Assembly (NCBI RefSeq): GCF_024256385.1 | Contig: NZ_JAMLFW010000001.1 | Coordinates: 1,240,001-1,304,000, forward strand | From: Anatilimnocola floriformis | GTDB taxonomy: Bacteria > Planctomycetota > Planctomycetia > Pirellulales > Pirellulaceae | DNA: 64,000 bases | Direction of reading: 5' to 3' | Part shown: positions 56,154 through 64,000 of the stretch, piece by piece | How positions within the stretch are numbered: position 1 is the first letter of the stretch | How the letters are laid out: every line of letters begins with the position of its first letter | The notes under the pieces: generated by a model | Told to the model about the DNA's origin: nothing | Database searches by the model: none | Seen by the model: only the letters and a program-made list of their open reading frames with translations | Made by a program: the position numbers and the translations under genes

Positions 56154-58844
56154 ATGGAATTCCGTAAAGTTCTCGCGCTGCGTGGACCTAACTATTGGGC
56201 CAACTTTCCCGTCCTTGAGGCCTGGGTCGATCTGGGTGAATGGAAAGATCATTCCTCGGAAATGATTCCCGGATTCAACGAACGGTTGATGTCGTGGTTG
56301 CCCACGATGATCGAACACCGCTGCTCGGTCGGTGAACGGGGCGGATTCTTCGAACGCCTCCGCCGCGGCACGTACCAGGCTCACATCCTGGAACACGTGT
56401 GCCTCGAGCTGCAGTCGCTCGCCGGCACCGAGGTCGGCTTTGGCCGGGCTCGCGAAACGTCGGAAGAAGGCGTTTATAAGGTGGCGATCGAATACACCGA
56501 AGAAACGCTGGCCCGCGCCTGCCTCGAAAAGGCTCGCGAACTGGTAATGGCTGCCTGGTTGGATCAGCCCTTCGACGTCGCTGCCGAAGTGCAACGGCTG
56601 AAGGAACTGGCTTATGACTCGTGCCTAGGGCCGAGCACGGCTGCCATCGTCGATGCTGCTGTCGCCCGTGGCATTCCCTACCGCCGCCTGAATACCGGTA
56701 GCCTGGTCGTGCTCGGTCACGGTCACAAGCAACGCCGCATTCTGGCCGCCGAAACCGATCGGACCGGCGCGATTGCCGAATCGATCGCGCAAGATAAGGA
56801 CCTGACCCGCGCTCTGCTCAGCAGCGTCGGCGTACCAGTTCCCGAAGGCCGGCCGGTGAAAGATGCCGAAGACGCCTGGGAAGCAGCTCAAGAGATCGAT
56901 GCGCCCGTCGTGGTCAAGCCGCAGTTCGGCAACCATGGCCGCGGTGTTGCCACGAACCTGACGACTCGCGAACAAGTGATCGCCGGTTTCGAAGCCGCGA
57001 TCAAAGAAGGCAAGGACATCATCGTCGAGAAGTTTGCCCCTGGCGCCGATCACCGGCTGCTGGTGGTGGGCAACAAGGTGATCGCCGCTGCTCGCCGCGA
57101 TCCACCCACGGTGGTTGGCGATGGCAAGTCGACCGTCGCTCAACTCGTGGCCGAGGTCAACAAGGATCCGCGCCGCAGCGATGGTCACGGCACGGTGATG
57201 AGCTTTGTGAAGCTCGACACAATTGCTTGTGCAGTGCTCGCCGATCAAGGTCTGTCGCCCGATGCGATTCCTGCCGCGGGTCAGCCTGTGCTCATTCGCC
57301 GCAATGCGAACCTCAGCACCGGTGGTACCGCGATCGACGTGACCGACGAAGTTCATCCGACTGTCGCCGAGCAAGCCGTGGATGCCGCTCGCGTCATCGG
57401 TCTTGATATCGCCGGCGTCGACATCATCTGCCAAGACATTCGTCAGCCGCTGAACGAACAAGGTGGCATCGTGTGCGAAGTGAACGCCGGCCCCGGCCTG
57501 CGGATGCACTTGCAACCTGCTGCTGGTCAGCCAAAGCCGGTCGGCGAAAAGATCGTCGACCTGATGTTCCCGAATGGCGAAAACGGCCGCGTGCCGATCG
57601 TCGCCATCACCGGTGTGAACGGCAAGACGACCACGACGCGCCTCATCGCTCATATTCTGAGCGTGACCGGTCGCACGGTCGGCCTGACCTGCACCGATGG
57701 CATTTACATCGGCAACCGTCGCCTCGATACGGGCGACTGCAGCGGTCCGAAGAGTGCTCGCGCGGTACTCATCAACCCCACGGTCGAAGCTGCCGTGTTG
57801 GAAACAGCTCGCGGCGGTATCCTCCGCGAAGGTCTGGCCTTTGATCAATGCGATGTCGCCGTCGTGACCAACATCGGCGAAGGCGATCACCTCGGCCTGG
57901 CCGATATCAACGATCTCGAAAAGCTCGCTCGCGTAAAACGCGTGATCGTCGACGCTGTGGCGCCGACTGGTTACGCAGTGCTCAACGCTGCCGATCCGCT
58001 CGTCGTCGGCATGGCCGAGAAGTGCCCCGGTGGTGTCGTGTTCTTTGCGATCGACGAGAACAATCCGGTGCTGCAAGAACATCGCGCTGCCAACGGCCGC
58101 GTGGTGTTTGTACGCGACAACAGCGTAGTACTCGCCGACGGCTTGTCGGAATTCTCGCTCCTGTCGCTCGAGCGGATTCCGCTCACGCACGGCGGCCGAG
58201 TTTCCTTTCAAGTCGAAAACGTCCTCTCCGCCTCGGCTGCGGTGTGGGCTCTCGGTGTGCCCGCCGAACAGATCCGGGCTGGTCTCGAATCGTTCCACGC
58301 CAGCGTGGGCAAGTCGCCAGGCCGCTTCAACCTGTTCTCGTTCAACGGTGCGACGATCATTGTCGACTACGGCCACAATCCGTCGTCGCTCCTCGCCCTG
58401 ATGGATGTGATCCAGCAGTTCCCGCATCAGCATCGCTTCGCGGTTTACTCTGCGGCTGGCGATCGCCGCGATGTCGACTTGATCCGCCAGGGCGAAATCC
58501 TCGGTGAACACTTCGACCGCGTGATCGTGTACGAAGATCACTACCTCCGCGGCCGCCAACCGGGCGAAATCTCGGCTCGCTTCCGCGAAGGTCTCGAGAA
58601 GGGCAAACGGGTCAAGGAGATTCAGGAAATCACCGGTTGGAAGATTGCCTGCGAAAAAGCGCTGGCCAACGTCCGCCCCGGCGAACTGATGCTCCTGCAA
58701 GCCGACGTCGTCGATGAAACGGTCGACTATCTCAAGTCGCTCGTCGCCGCCGACATGGCTATCCGTCAGATCGACCTGCAAGAAGCCCTCGCCCAGCCGA
58801 AGCCCAGCGACACGCCGCACTCCAGCCGCGTGCCGTTGAAATAA
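56154..58844 (+). CDS. cphA: Cyanophycin synthetase
   Basis: 896 residues, close to the standard CphA1 length. Order of domains: N-terminal CphA domain (LRGPNYWANFPVLEAWVDLG), ATP-grasp at about 220-475 with VVKPQFGNHGRGVATNLT and EVNAGPGLRMH, then a Mur-ligase-like domain from about 486 with GVNGKTTTTRLI, ETARGGILREGLAFD and NIGEGDHLG, and a C-terminal Mur-type domain (IIVDYGHNPSSLLALMD). It polymerises aspartate and arginine into cyanophycin, a nitrogen store, using ATP. Divergent from the exporter/DUF1854 pair. The last 95 codons are duplicated at 59766-60051. Confidence 0.95.
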   Translation: MEFRKVLALRGPNYWANFPVLEAWVDLGEWKDHSSEMIPGFNERLMSWLPTMIEHRCSVGERGGFFERLRRGTYQAHILEHVCLELQSLAGTEVGFGRARETSEEGVYKVAIEYTEETLARACLEKARELVMAAWLDQPFDVAAEVQRLKELAYDSCLGPSTAAIVDAAVARGIPYRRLNTGSLVVLGHGHKQRRILAAETDRTGAIAESIAQDKDLTRALLSSVGVPVPEGRPVKDAEDAWEAAQEIDAPVVVKPQFGNHGRGVATNLTTREQVIAGFEAAIKEGKDIIVEKFAPGADHRLLVVGNKVIAAARRDPPTVVGDGKSTVAQLVAEVNKDPRRSDGHGTVMSFVKLDTIACAVLADQGLSPDAIPAAGQPVLIRRNANLSTGGTAIDVTDEVHPTVAEQAVDAARVIGLDIAGVDIICQDIRQPLNEQGGIVCEVNAGPGLRMHLQPAAGQPKPVGEKIVDLMFPNGENGRVPIVAITGVNGKTTTTRLIAHILSVTGRTVGLTCTDGIYIGNRRLDTGDCSGPKSARAVLINPTVEAAVLETARGGILREGLAFDQCDVAVVTNIGEGDHLGLADINDLEKLARVKRVIVDAVAPTGYAVLNAADPLVVGMAEKCPGGVVFFAIDENNPVLQEHRAANGRVVFVRDNSVVLADGLSEFSLLSLERIPLTHGGRVSFQVENVLSASAAVWALGVPAEQIRAGLESFHASVGKSPGRFNLFSFNGATIIVDYGHNPSSLLALMDVIQQFPHQHRFAVYSAAGDRRDVDLIRQGEILGEHFDRVIVYEDHYLRGRQPGEISARFREGLEKGKRVKEIQEITGWKIACEKALANVRPGELMLLQADVVDETVDYLKSLVAADMAIRQIDLQEALAQPKPSDTPHSSRVPLK

Positions 58845-58853
58845 GGGAACATG

Positions 58854-59206
58854 ATGCGAAGCCTGCCATCGCTGCTCGCTGTTGTCCTATTCCTCTTGCC
58901 GCTGTCATTTGCCACCGCGCAAATCGTCGGTGGCTGGAAGAAGTTAGACGTCAAAGAGCCCGCGGTGATCGAAGCCGCGGACTTCGCCATCAAAGCTCAG
59001 CAAGCGGCTCAAAAAAAGCTGGCAAAGACGAAACGCTCGCGCTGCAGAAAATCGTGGCAGCCGAGCAGTAGGTCGTTGCCGGAATCAACTGCAAGCTTAC
59101 CTTGCTCGTGAAATCGGTTCATGCGATTGTCTGGACGCGCGCCTGGCTCAAACTCGAAGAACGATCGCAACTCACTTCGTGGAAGCTGCTCGACAATAAA
59201 GAGTAG
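58854..59206 (+). pseudogene. Decayed cystatin-like gene (paralogue of 60061-60426)
   Basis: It starts as an intact signal peptide and cystatin N-terminus (QIVGGWKKLDVKEPAVIEAA), then breaks. Relative to the intact copy there is one extra A in an A run at 59011-59017 (seven against six), and after that a TAG at 59069-59071 replaces the Gln codon of the QVV motif. Corrected, the remainder reads KIVAAEQ-stop-VVAGINCKLTLLVKS and IVWTRAWLKLEERSQ, parallel to the intact gene. Two lesions make it a pseudogene rather than a recoding event. It sits ten bases after cphA. Confidence 0.88.
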
Positions 59207-59212
59207 CAATAC

Positions 59213-59482
59213 ATGAGTAACCGCACCTGGGTCTGCCTGAAATGCTGCAAGTCGCAGCGGCGGCCCCAAGCGCTTACCGAGCTCAAGTGCCCGCATTGCC
59301 AGGAACCTTGCGAACCGCTGAACTGGAAAATTCGCATTCCTTCGCCCAAAAACAAGCGGGAGTGGAAGGCTTTTTGGGAGCAGATCCTCGCCGAGAAGGC
59401 CTTGCTGGCCGAATTTGAGCGGAACCCGAGCATCAAGGAGCTCAAACTGGACCTTCCCCGGCGGATTTATCGCCGCGATTAG
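59213..59482 (+). CDS. Small zinc-ribbon-like hypothetical protein
   Basis: 89 residues. Two Cys pairs (WVCLKCCKSQ and LKCPHCQEPC) at the N-terminus fit a zinc ribbon. A basic, aromatic helix-rich tail follows (KNKREWKAFWEQILAEKALL) and ends LPRRIYRRD. Function not known; may bind nucleic acid or protein. It starts seven bases after the cystatin pseudogene's stop. Confidence 0.65.
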   Translation: MSNRTWVCLKCCKSQRRPQALTELKCPHCQEPCEPLNWKIRIPSPKNKREWKAFWEQILAEKALLAEFERNPSIKELKLDLPRRIYRRD

Positions 59483-59646
59483 GCCAGCCAGGGATTACGC
59501 TCCCTTCTCCATCCGCACTTGCAAGAAACGGCCCTAACCCGAGAATACTGTCTTTGCGGCTGTTTGCTGTAGTGCCGTCTGGTGCCTCCCCTTTCGAAGC
59601 GGGGGCGAACCGCCCGTAATTGCCCGCCGCGAGAGGGTTTCTCCCT

Positions 59647-60051
59647 GTGGATCGACGTTTTGTTACCCTTCTGGTCGTTACCTTCCTGATTTGGACGGCT
59701 TTCTTGGCCGGCAAGCAAATCTTTGCCCCGCCCAAGCCCGTTGCCAAAAATCAGCCCAAAGCCGTCCAACCGGGTGAAATCTCGGCCCGCTTCCGCGAAG
59801 GTCTCGAGAAGGGCAAACGGGTCAAGGAGATTCAGGAAATCACCGGCTGGAAGATTGCCTGCGAAAAAGCGCTGGCCAACGTCCGCCCCGGCGAACTGAT
59901 GCTCCTGCAAGCCGACGTCGTCGATGAAACGGTCGACTATCTCAAGTCGCTCGTCGCCGCCGACATGGCTATCCGTCAGATCGACCTGCAAGAAGCCCTC
60001 GCCCAGCCGAAGCCCAGCGACACGCCGCACTCGCGCGTGCCGCTGAAGTAA
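59647..60051 (+). CDS. Chimeric ORF: membrane-anchor segment fused to duplicated CphA C-terminus
   Basis: 134 residues from the GTG at 59647 (GAGAGGG upstream). Residues 1-40 (VDRRFVTLLVVTFLIWTAFL, then GKQIFAPPKPVAKNQPK) form a membrane-anchored N-terminus resembling that of YidC-type insertases. From VQPGEISARFREGLEKGKRV on, the sequence equals the last 95 residues of CphA, at about 98 percent nucleotide identity by eye (58563-58844), with a one-codon deletion near the end. The result is a new in-frame fusion, probably made by a duplication junction. Whether the product is stable is unknown. Confidence 0.78.
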   Translation: MDRRFVTLLVVTFLIWTAFLAGKQIFAPPKPVAKNQPKAVQPGEISARFREGLEKGKRVKEIQEITGWKIACEKALANVRPGELMLLQADVVDETVDYLKSLVAADMAIRQIDLQEALAQPKPSDTPHSRVPLK

Positions 60052-60060
60052 AGGATTGCG

Positions 60061-60426
60061 ATGCGCCCGCTGTTCGCCATTGTCGTCCTGATGATGTTGC
60101 CGTTATCTTTCGCCGCCGCGCAAGTCGTTGGCGGCTGGAAGAAAGCGGATGTGAAAGATCCCGCGGTAATCGAAGCCGCGGACTTCGCCGTCAAAGCGCA
60201 GCAAGCCGCGCTGAAAAAAGCCGGTAAGGATGAGACGCTCGCGCTGCAAAAAATCGTTGCAGCCGAGCAGCAAGTGGTCTCTGGCATGAATCGCAAGCTT
60301 ACGCTCCAAGTGAAGTCGGGCGACCAAATCCAATCGATCGAGACCATTGTCTGGACCCGCGCTTGGCTCAAGTCCGAAGAGCGTTCGCAACTTTCTGCGT
60401 GGAAAGTCCTCGAAACGAAAGAGTGA
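60061..60426 (+). CDS. Secreted cystatin-like protein
   Basis: 121 residues with a signal peptide ending near SFAAAQ. The cystatin pattern is clear: GGWKKADVKDPAVIEAADFAV at the N-terminus (conserved Gly-Gly and helix), EQQVVSGMNRKLTLQVKSGD (the QxVxG inhibitory loop, here QVVSG), and IVWTRAWLKSEE, the C-terminal Trp loop. Family members inhibit papain-like cysteine proteases. It probably acts outside the cytoplasm; no cysteine protease gene adjoins. It starts nine bases after the chimeric ORF. A decayed paralogue lies after cphA. Confidence 0.82.
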   Translation: MRPLFAIVVLMMLPLSFAAAQVVGGWKKADVKDPAVIEAADFAVKAQQAALKKAGKDETLALQKIVAAEQQVVSGMNRKLTLQVKSGDQIQSIETIVWTRAWLKSEERSQLSAWKVLETKE

Positions 60427-60650
60427 TTTCCACTCCTCCGCAGTTTTCCAACCGCCGGTGGTTCCGCGCGCAGGACAGCGACGTATTTCTGCCATTTTGT
60501 GAAAATGGGCTATTTGGGGATTGTGCATAGCGATTCTGTGCATTTATCATATCCCCGTCTGAGGTATTAAACCCTCCGGAAGAGCGTGGCTCCACTCTCC
60601 TAGGCCGCAAACTTCCTCCATCTCGCCCATTCCAACAGAGGAAATTCTCC

Positions 60651-63600
60651 ATGGCTTTGACCCACCGTACCCCTGCGCGCCGCCGGAAATTGACACAGGG
60701 AGCTGCCAAGAAACGTCAGTCGCGTTTTTTTGAGCAACTCGAAGAACGCACGGTGATGGCCGTGACTTGGGGAGTGCAATCGGATTTCTTTGGTACGCAG
60801 GACGTAATCAGTCAACCGCGCAGTCTCCGCGGCCTGGCGTTGTCGAGCGATGATCAACATCTCTATGCCGGCTTTATCAACGGCTCATCCACCTCGGCGA
60901 TCCGAGAGGTCTCGTCCGGCATCAACACCGGACTCATTGGCAACGGCGTGCCCGGCCCGACGTACGGTGCGAATTCGGCTTATTCCGCTGGCGTTGAGGC
61001 GTCACTCTCGACGACCAGCCAGCAGCCGCGCGGCCTGGCCACCGACGATCGTGGCAATGTTTATTCGACACTCAGCTCCGGCTCGAATTCGCTGACTCAA
61101 ATCTGGGGAGTCTTTCCCAGCAATCTCTCCGCTCCGCTGTCATCCAAGTCATCGACCAACAACATTGCGACGTCGCAAATCAGTGGCATGGCAACGGCCA
61201 AACTGGGCGGAAACTACTACACGTATGTCGGTTGGAAAAACGGTCTGATCGAACGGTGGAACGTGAACGATCCGGCCAATCCAACGCTTGACACCAGTTG
61301 GGGCGCGGCTGGCACGCCGGGCAAGATCAGCCTGAAGTCGATCACGGCAAATGCCTATTTGAATAATCTAGAGATCGATACGGACGGCACAATTTTTGTC
61401 GCTGGTGGTTTGCTGGGGACCACGTCGTTTGGTGACGCGTTGATCAAGATTCCCGCGGCGGCAGCAGCCAGCGGCAATCTGGCGACAGCGACATCGGTGG
61501 CCGTGAGCGGCGGTGCCAACGATACGGCTGGTGTGTATGGCGCCATGGATGTCGCGCTCTATGCCGGCAAGGCTTACGTGACTCAATATCTGCAAACCAA
61601 TTCGACGATCTCGTCGTTCTACACTCTCGACCTGACGAGTGCGGGAAAGATCACACCGAACATCACTACGCTGGCCGGGCCCTCGGGCAAAGTCAGCACG
61701 TACAACAACGGAACGGATTCAGGCTTCTCCGGAATCGAAATCAGCTCGGACGGCAAGATTTACTTGGCCGAGCAGGTCTACAGCATGGTCGCGGCTGCCA
61801 GTAGCTACACGCCTCCCGGCGGAGCGGCGATGACCGGGACGCGGATTCTTTTTGATCGGGTGCTGGTCTCTTCGGCACTCGATGTCGCTGGCCCGGTGAC
61901 GAGCGCTGTGGTTGCCACACCCAATCCGATTGTCGCCGGTGCGCTGAACTCGGTGACGGTGACAGCGACCATCAGCGATGCGACGACAAATGCCTCGCCA
62001 ATCGCGAGCGCGGAGTATCGAGTCAACGGCGGCGACTGGTTGCCGATGGCTGCCGTGGATGGTGTTTTTGATGAAGTGCCCGAGGACGTGACGGCCACGT
62101 TCACGCTGGGCGCTGCCGGAATCACTGTCCCAGGCAATTACTCGATCGATGTCCGCGGCAAGGATTCGGCAAATCAAATCGGCGCGTCGGCTTCAGTGAC
62201 GCTGGAAGTGCTCGGCAGTGCGCCAGATATCACCAGCGATAACAGTGCCACCTTCACAGTCGGCTCGTTCAGCACTTTTAATGTCACGGTCGATGGTGTG
62301 CCGACGCCGGAACTCGATATCACTGGCCAACTGCCGAGCGGTGTGTCGTTTGTCGATAACGGCAATGGCACGGCGACCCTCAGCGGTACGCCGGATGTCG
62401 GCGAAGGGGGCGTGTACACGTTCACGATCATGGCGAGCAACGGCATTCTGCCGATGGACTCGCAGGAATTTACGCTGACGGTCAACGAAGCGCCGACCTT
62501 TGCCAGCGCGAATGCGACCACGTTCACCGTGGCTGTGCTTGGTTCATTTACCATCACCACAAACGACTTCTATCCTTCGCCAGCTACGATTACCTATACC
62601 GGCAGTCTGCCGAACGGCGTGAGCCTGGTCGACAATGGCGACGGCACGGCGACTCTCTCGGGCACTCCTGCCGGCGGAACGCAAGGGAGCTATGAGATCG
62701 CACTGACGGCGAGCAACGGCGTTGCTCCAAACGGCACGCAATCATTCACGCTGACGGTCAATCCGCCGCCGATCGATTACGGCGATGCTCCTGATACCTA
62801 CGGCACGCTGCTGGCCTCGAATGGCGCTCGCCACGGACTGCAAGGACCGACGTTGGGGGCGACGCGCGATGCCGAAGCCAATGGTCAACCGAACCTAACC
62901 GCGACCGGGGACGGCGCTGATGAAGATGGCGTCGTGCTGCCGGCCAATTTGTATGCTCGTCTTGGAGCCAAGATCACTGTCACTGCTTCGGCGGCCGGAC
63001 GTCTCGATGCCTGGATCGATTTCAATCGCAACGGCGTGTTCGATGCCAGCGAGAAGATCGCCGATGGCGTGAATGTGGTGACTGGCAGTAACACACTAGC
63101 GATCAACGTGCCGACCAACACGGTCGCAGGCGCGAGCTATGCTCGCTTCCGTTTGAGTTCGACCGGCGGATTGTCTCCCACCGGTGCAGCCGCTGATGGC
63201 GAAGTGGAAGACTACGCAGTCAATCTCGTTTCGCCGGCGCTTGGTTCGATCGCGGTGATCGATGACCCAGAAAATCCGGGCCACGGCTTGCTCGTGGTGC
63301 GCGGTACCAATTACTTCTATGAAACGATCACCGTTGCGCCGACCGCTGGTCAGCCCGGCAAGGTGACCGCCAGCATTTCTCCCGGCGTGTCTGTACCGGG
63401 CATCGACCTGGCGAGCTTCGATCGAATTGCCATCTTCGGTGAAGCCGGTTTTGATCAGATCACCATCAACAGCGCCATCACCAAGCCGAGCGTGATCTAC
63501 GGCGATGCGGGTTTCGACACGATCAACGGCGGTGGCGGCAACGACGTGATCTACGGCGGCGCCGATTACGATTCGCTCAACGGCAACGGTGGTGACGACA

Positions 63601-64000
63601 CGTTCGTCAACGAAGGTGGCGCCGATAGCGTGAATGGCGGCGCGGGGACCGACACGATCATCAAGATCGGCTCGGGGACGTTCAACCTGTCGAACGGCTC
63701 GGTGTCGGATGGTTCCGGCTCGGCTTCGCTCAGCAGTATCGAAAAAGCCAGGCTTATCGGTGGTGCCGCCGCGGATACGTTCAATGTGGCGGGCTGGAGC
63801 GGCATCTCTGCCGAAATCGAAGGTGGCGGCGGTGCGAATTTGATCGCCGATAGCGCCGATGGCAACTTCGTGCTGCAGCCGAATCAATTGGTCCGAACCG
63901 TCGGCAGCACAACCACGACCATTCAGTTCACCAACATTCAAACCGCGCGACTGACGGGGGGCTTTGGCAACAACAACTTCGATCTCTCGGGTTGGACGCA
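60651..64000 (+). CDS. Large LEPR-XLL-like surface protein with Ig-like and RTX-like repeats (3' end outside window)
   Basis: About 1116 residues visible, from the ATG at 60651 with AGAGGAA upstream; the frame is open to the edge. N-terminus basic, then FFEQLEERTVMAV, the LExLExR-type planctomycete surface-protein signal. Residues of about 35-430 form a beta-propeller-like region. Two He_PIG-type Ig repeats follow (LPSGVSFVDNGNGTATLSGT and LPNGVSLVDNGDGTATLSGT), then DYGDAPDTYGTLLASNGARH and a GEVEDYAVNL domain (the GEVED type). RTX-like calcium repeats follow (GGGGNDVIYGGADYDSLNGN, GGADSVNGGAGTDTI). Probably secreted or cell-surface, calcium-dependent folding. Confidence 0.85.
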   Translation, partial: MALTHRTPARRRKLTQGAAKKRQSRFFEQLEERTVMAVTWGVQSDFFGTQDVISQPRSLRGLALSSDDQHLYAGFINGSSTSAIREVSSGINTGLIGNGVPGPTYGANSAYSAGVEASLSTTSQQPRGLATDDRGNVYSTLSSGSNSLTQIWGVFPSNLSAPLSSKSSTNNIATSQISGMATAKLGGNYYTYVGWKNGLIERWNVNDPANPTLDTSWGAAGTPGKISLKSITANAYLNNLEIDTDGTIFVAGGLLGTTSFGDALIKIPAAAAASGNLATATSVAVSGGANDTAGVYGAMDVALYAGKAYVTQYLQTNSTISSFYTLDLTSAGKITPNITTLAGPSGKVSTYNNGTDSGFSGIEISSDGKIYLAEQVYSMVAAASSYTPPGGAAMTGTRILFDRVLVSSALDVAGPVTSAVVATPNPIVAGALNSVTVTATISDATTNASPIASAEYRVNGGDWLPMAAVDGVFDEVPEDVTATFTLGAAGITVPGNYSIDVRGKDSANQIGASASVTLEVLGSAPDITSDNSATFTVGSFSTFNVTVDGVPTPELDITGQLPSGVSFVDNGNGTATLSGTPDVGEGGVYTFTIMASNGILPMDSQEFTLTVNEAPTFASANATTFTVAVLGSFTITTNDFYPSPATITYTGSLPNGVSLVDNGDGTATLSGTPAGGTQGSYEIALTASNGVAPNGTQSFTLTVNPPPIDYGDAPDTYGTLLASNGARHGLQGPTLGATRDAEANGQPNLTATGDGADEDGVVLPANLYARLGAKITVTASAAGRLDAWIDFNRNGVFDASEKIADGVNVVTGSNTLAINVPTNTVAGASYARFRLSSTGGLSPTGAAADGEVEDYAVNLVSPALGSIAVIDDPENPGHGLLVVRGTNYFYETITVAPTAGQPGKVTASISPGVSVPGIDLASFDRIAIFGEAGFDQITINSAITKPSVIYGDAGFDTINGGGGNDVIYGGADYDSLNGNGGDDTFVNEGGADSVNGGAGTDTIIKIGSGTFNLSNGSVSDGSGSASLSSIEKARLIGGAAADTFNVAGWSGISAEIEGGGGANLIADSADGNFVLQPNQLVRTVGSTTTTIQFTNIQTARLTGGFGNNNFDLSGWT

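Noticed and set aside
56625-58820. 731-codon ORF antisense to cphA
   Set aside because: Typical opposite-strand open frame in a high-GC gene; the sense strand is full-length CphA.

Overview
The window reads as a chromosomal segment of a planctomycete, probably Pirellulales-like. The evidence is the gene content: a DUF1549/DUF1553 cytochrome protein with a DUF1501 partner, two DUF1080 proteins, secreted proteins with an LEPR-XLL-like N-terminus, terpene-cyclase-like Tat-type proteins, many single genes rather than long operons, and several families of intergenic palindromic repeats. This assignment is inferred from gene content, not from a marker gene. No rRNA, tRNA, CRISPR array or intact insertion sequence was recognised.

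Layout. 0-7 kb: MFS transporter (cut by the left edge), ADP-ribosylglycohydrolase, two paralogous metallophosphoesterases around a small-gene/HNH pair, tsaB and a DUF151 nuclease, closed by a hairpin repeat and a bidirectional terminator. 7-16.8 kb: a Gly/Tyr-rich TPR protein, then a four-gene metal ABC importer operon (lipoprotein, ATPase, two permeases with C-terminal regulator-like domains) flanked by two terpene-cyclase-like paralogues, then an alkaline-phosphatase-superfamily protein. 16.8-20.8 kb: small accessory genes among repeats. 20.8-30 kb: trpD, nucleoside hydrolase, a histone-tail/RpoA-CTD-like protein, DUF1501 and DUF1553 proteins with a vapBC-type cassette between them, and a copper-binding four-helix-bundle protein. 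30-37.2 kb: a large membrane protein, an LEPR-XLL-like secreted protein, a DUF1080 protein, and a thioredoxin-like protein overlapping a hybrid histidine kinase. 37.2-49.2 kb: accessory small genes, a frameshifted TPR-CHAT gene, tandem secreted paralogues, and purC with two decayed copies of its 3' end interleaved with unrelated secreted genes. 49.4-60.4 kb: a degenerate GH10-like protein, a DUF1080 protein and a cyanophycin locus (DUF1854 protein plus ABC exporter, divergent from cphA). The cphA 3' end and a downstream cystatin-like gene are duplicated, which creates a chimeric ORF. 60.65 kb to the right edge: a large repeat-rich surface protein, incomplete.

How the genes fit together. The clearest systems are the metal importer, with possible built-in metal sensing on its permeases; the cyanophycin synthesis/ABC/DUF1854 set; and the DUF1553/DUF1501 pair split by a toxin-antitoxin cassette. 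The most unusual structural signals are repeated duplications of gene 3' ends (purC, cphA) next to small secreted genes, and the intergenic palindrome families.
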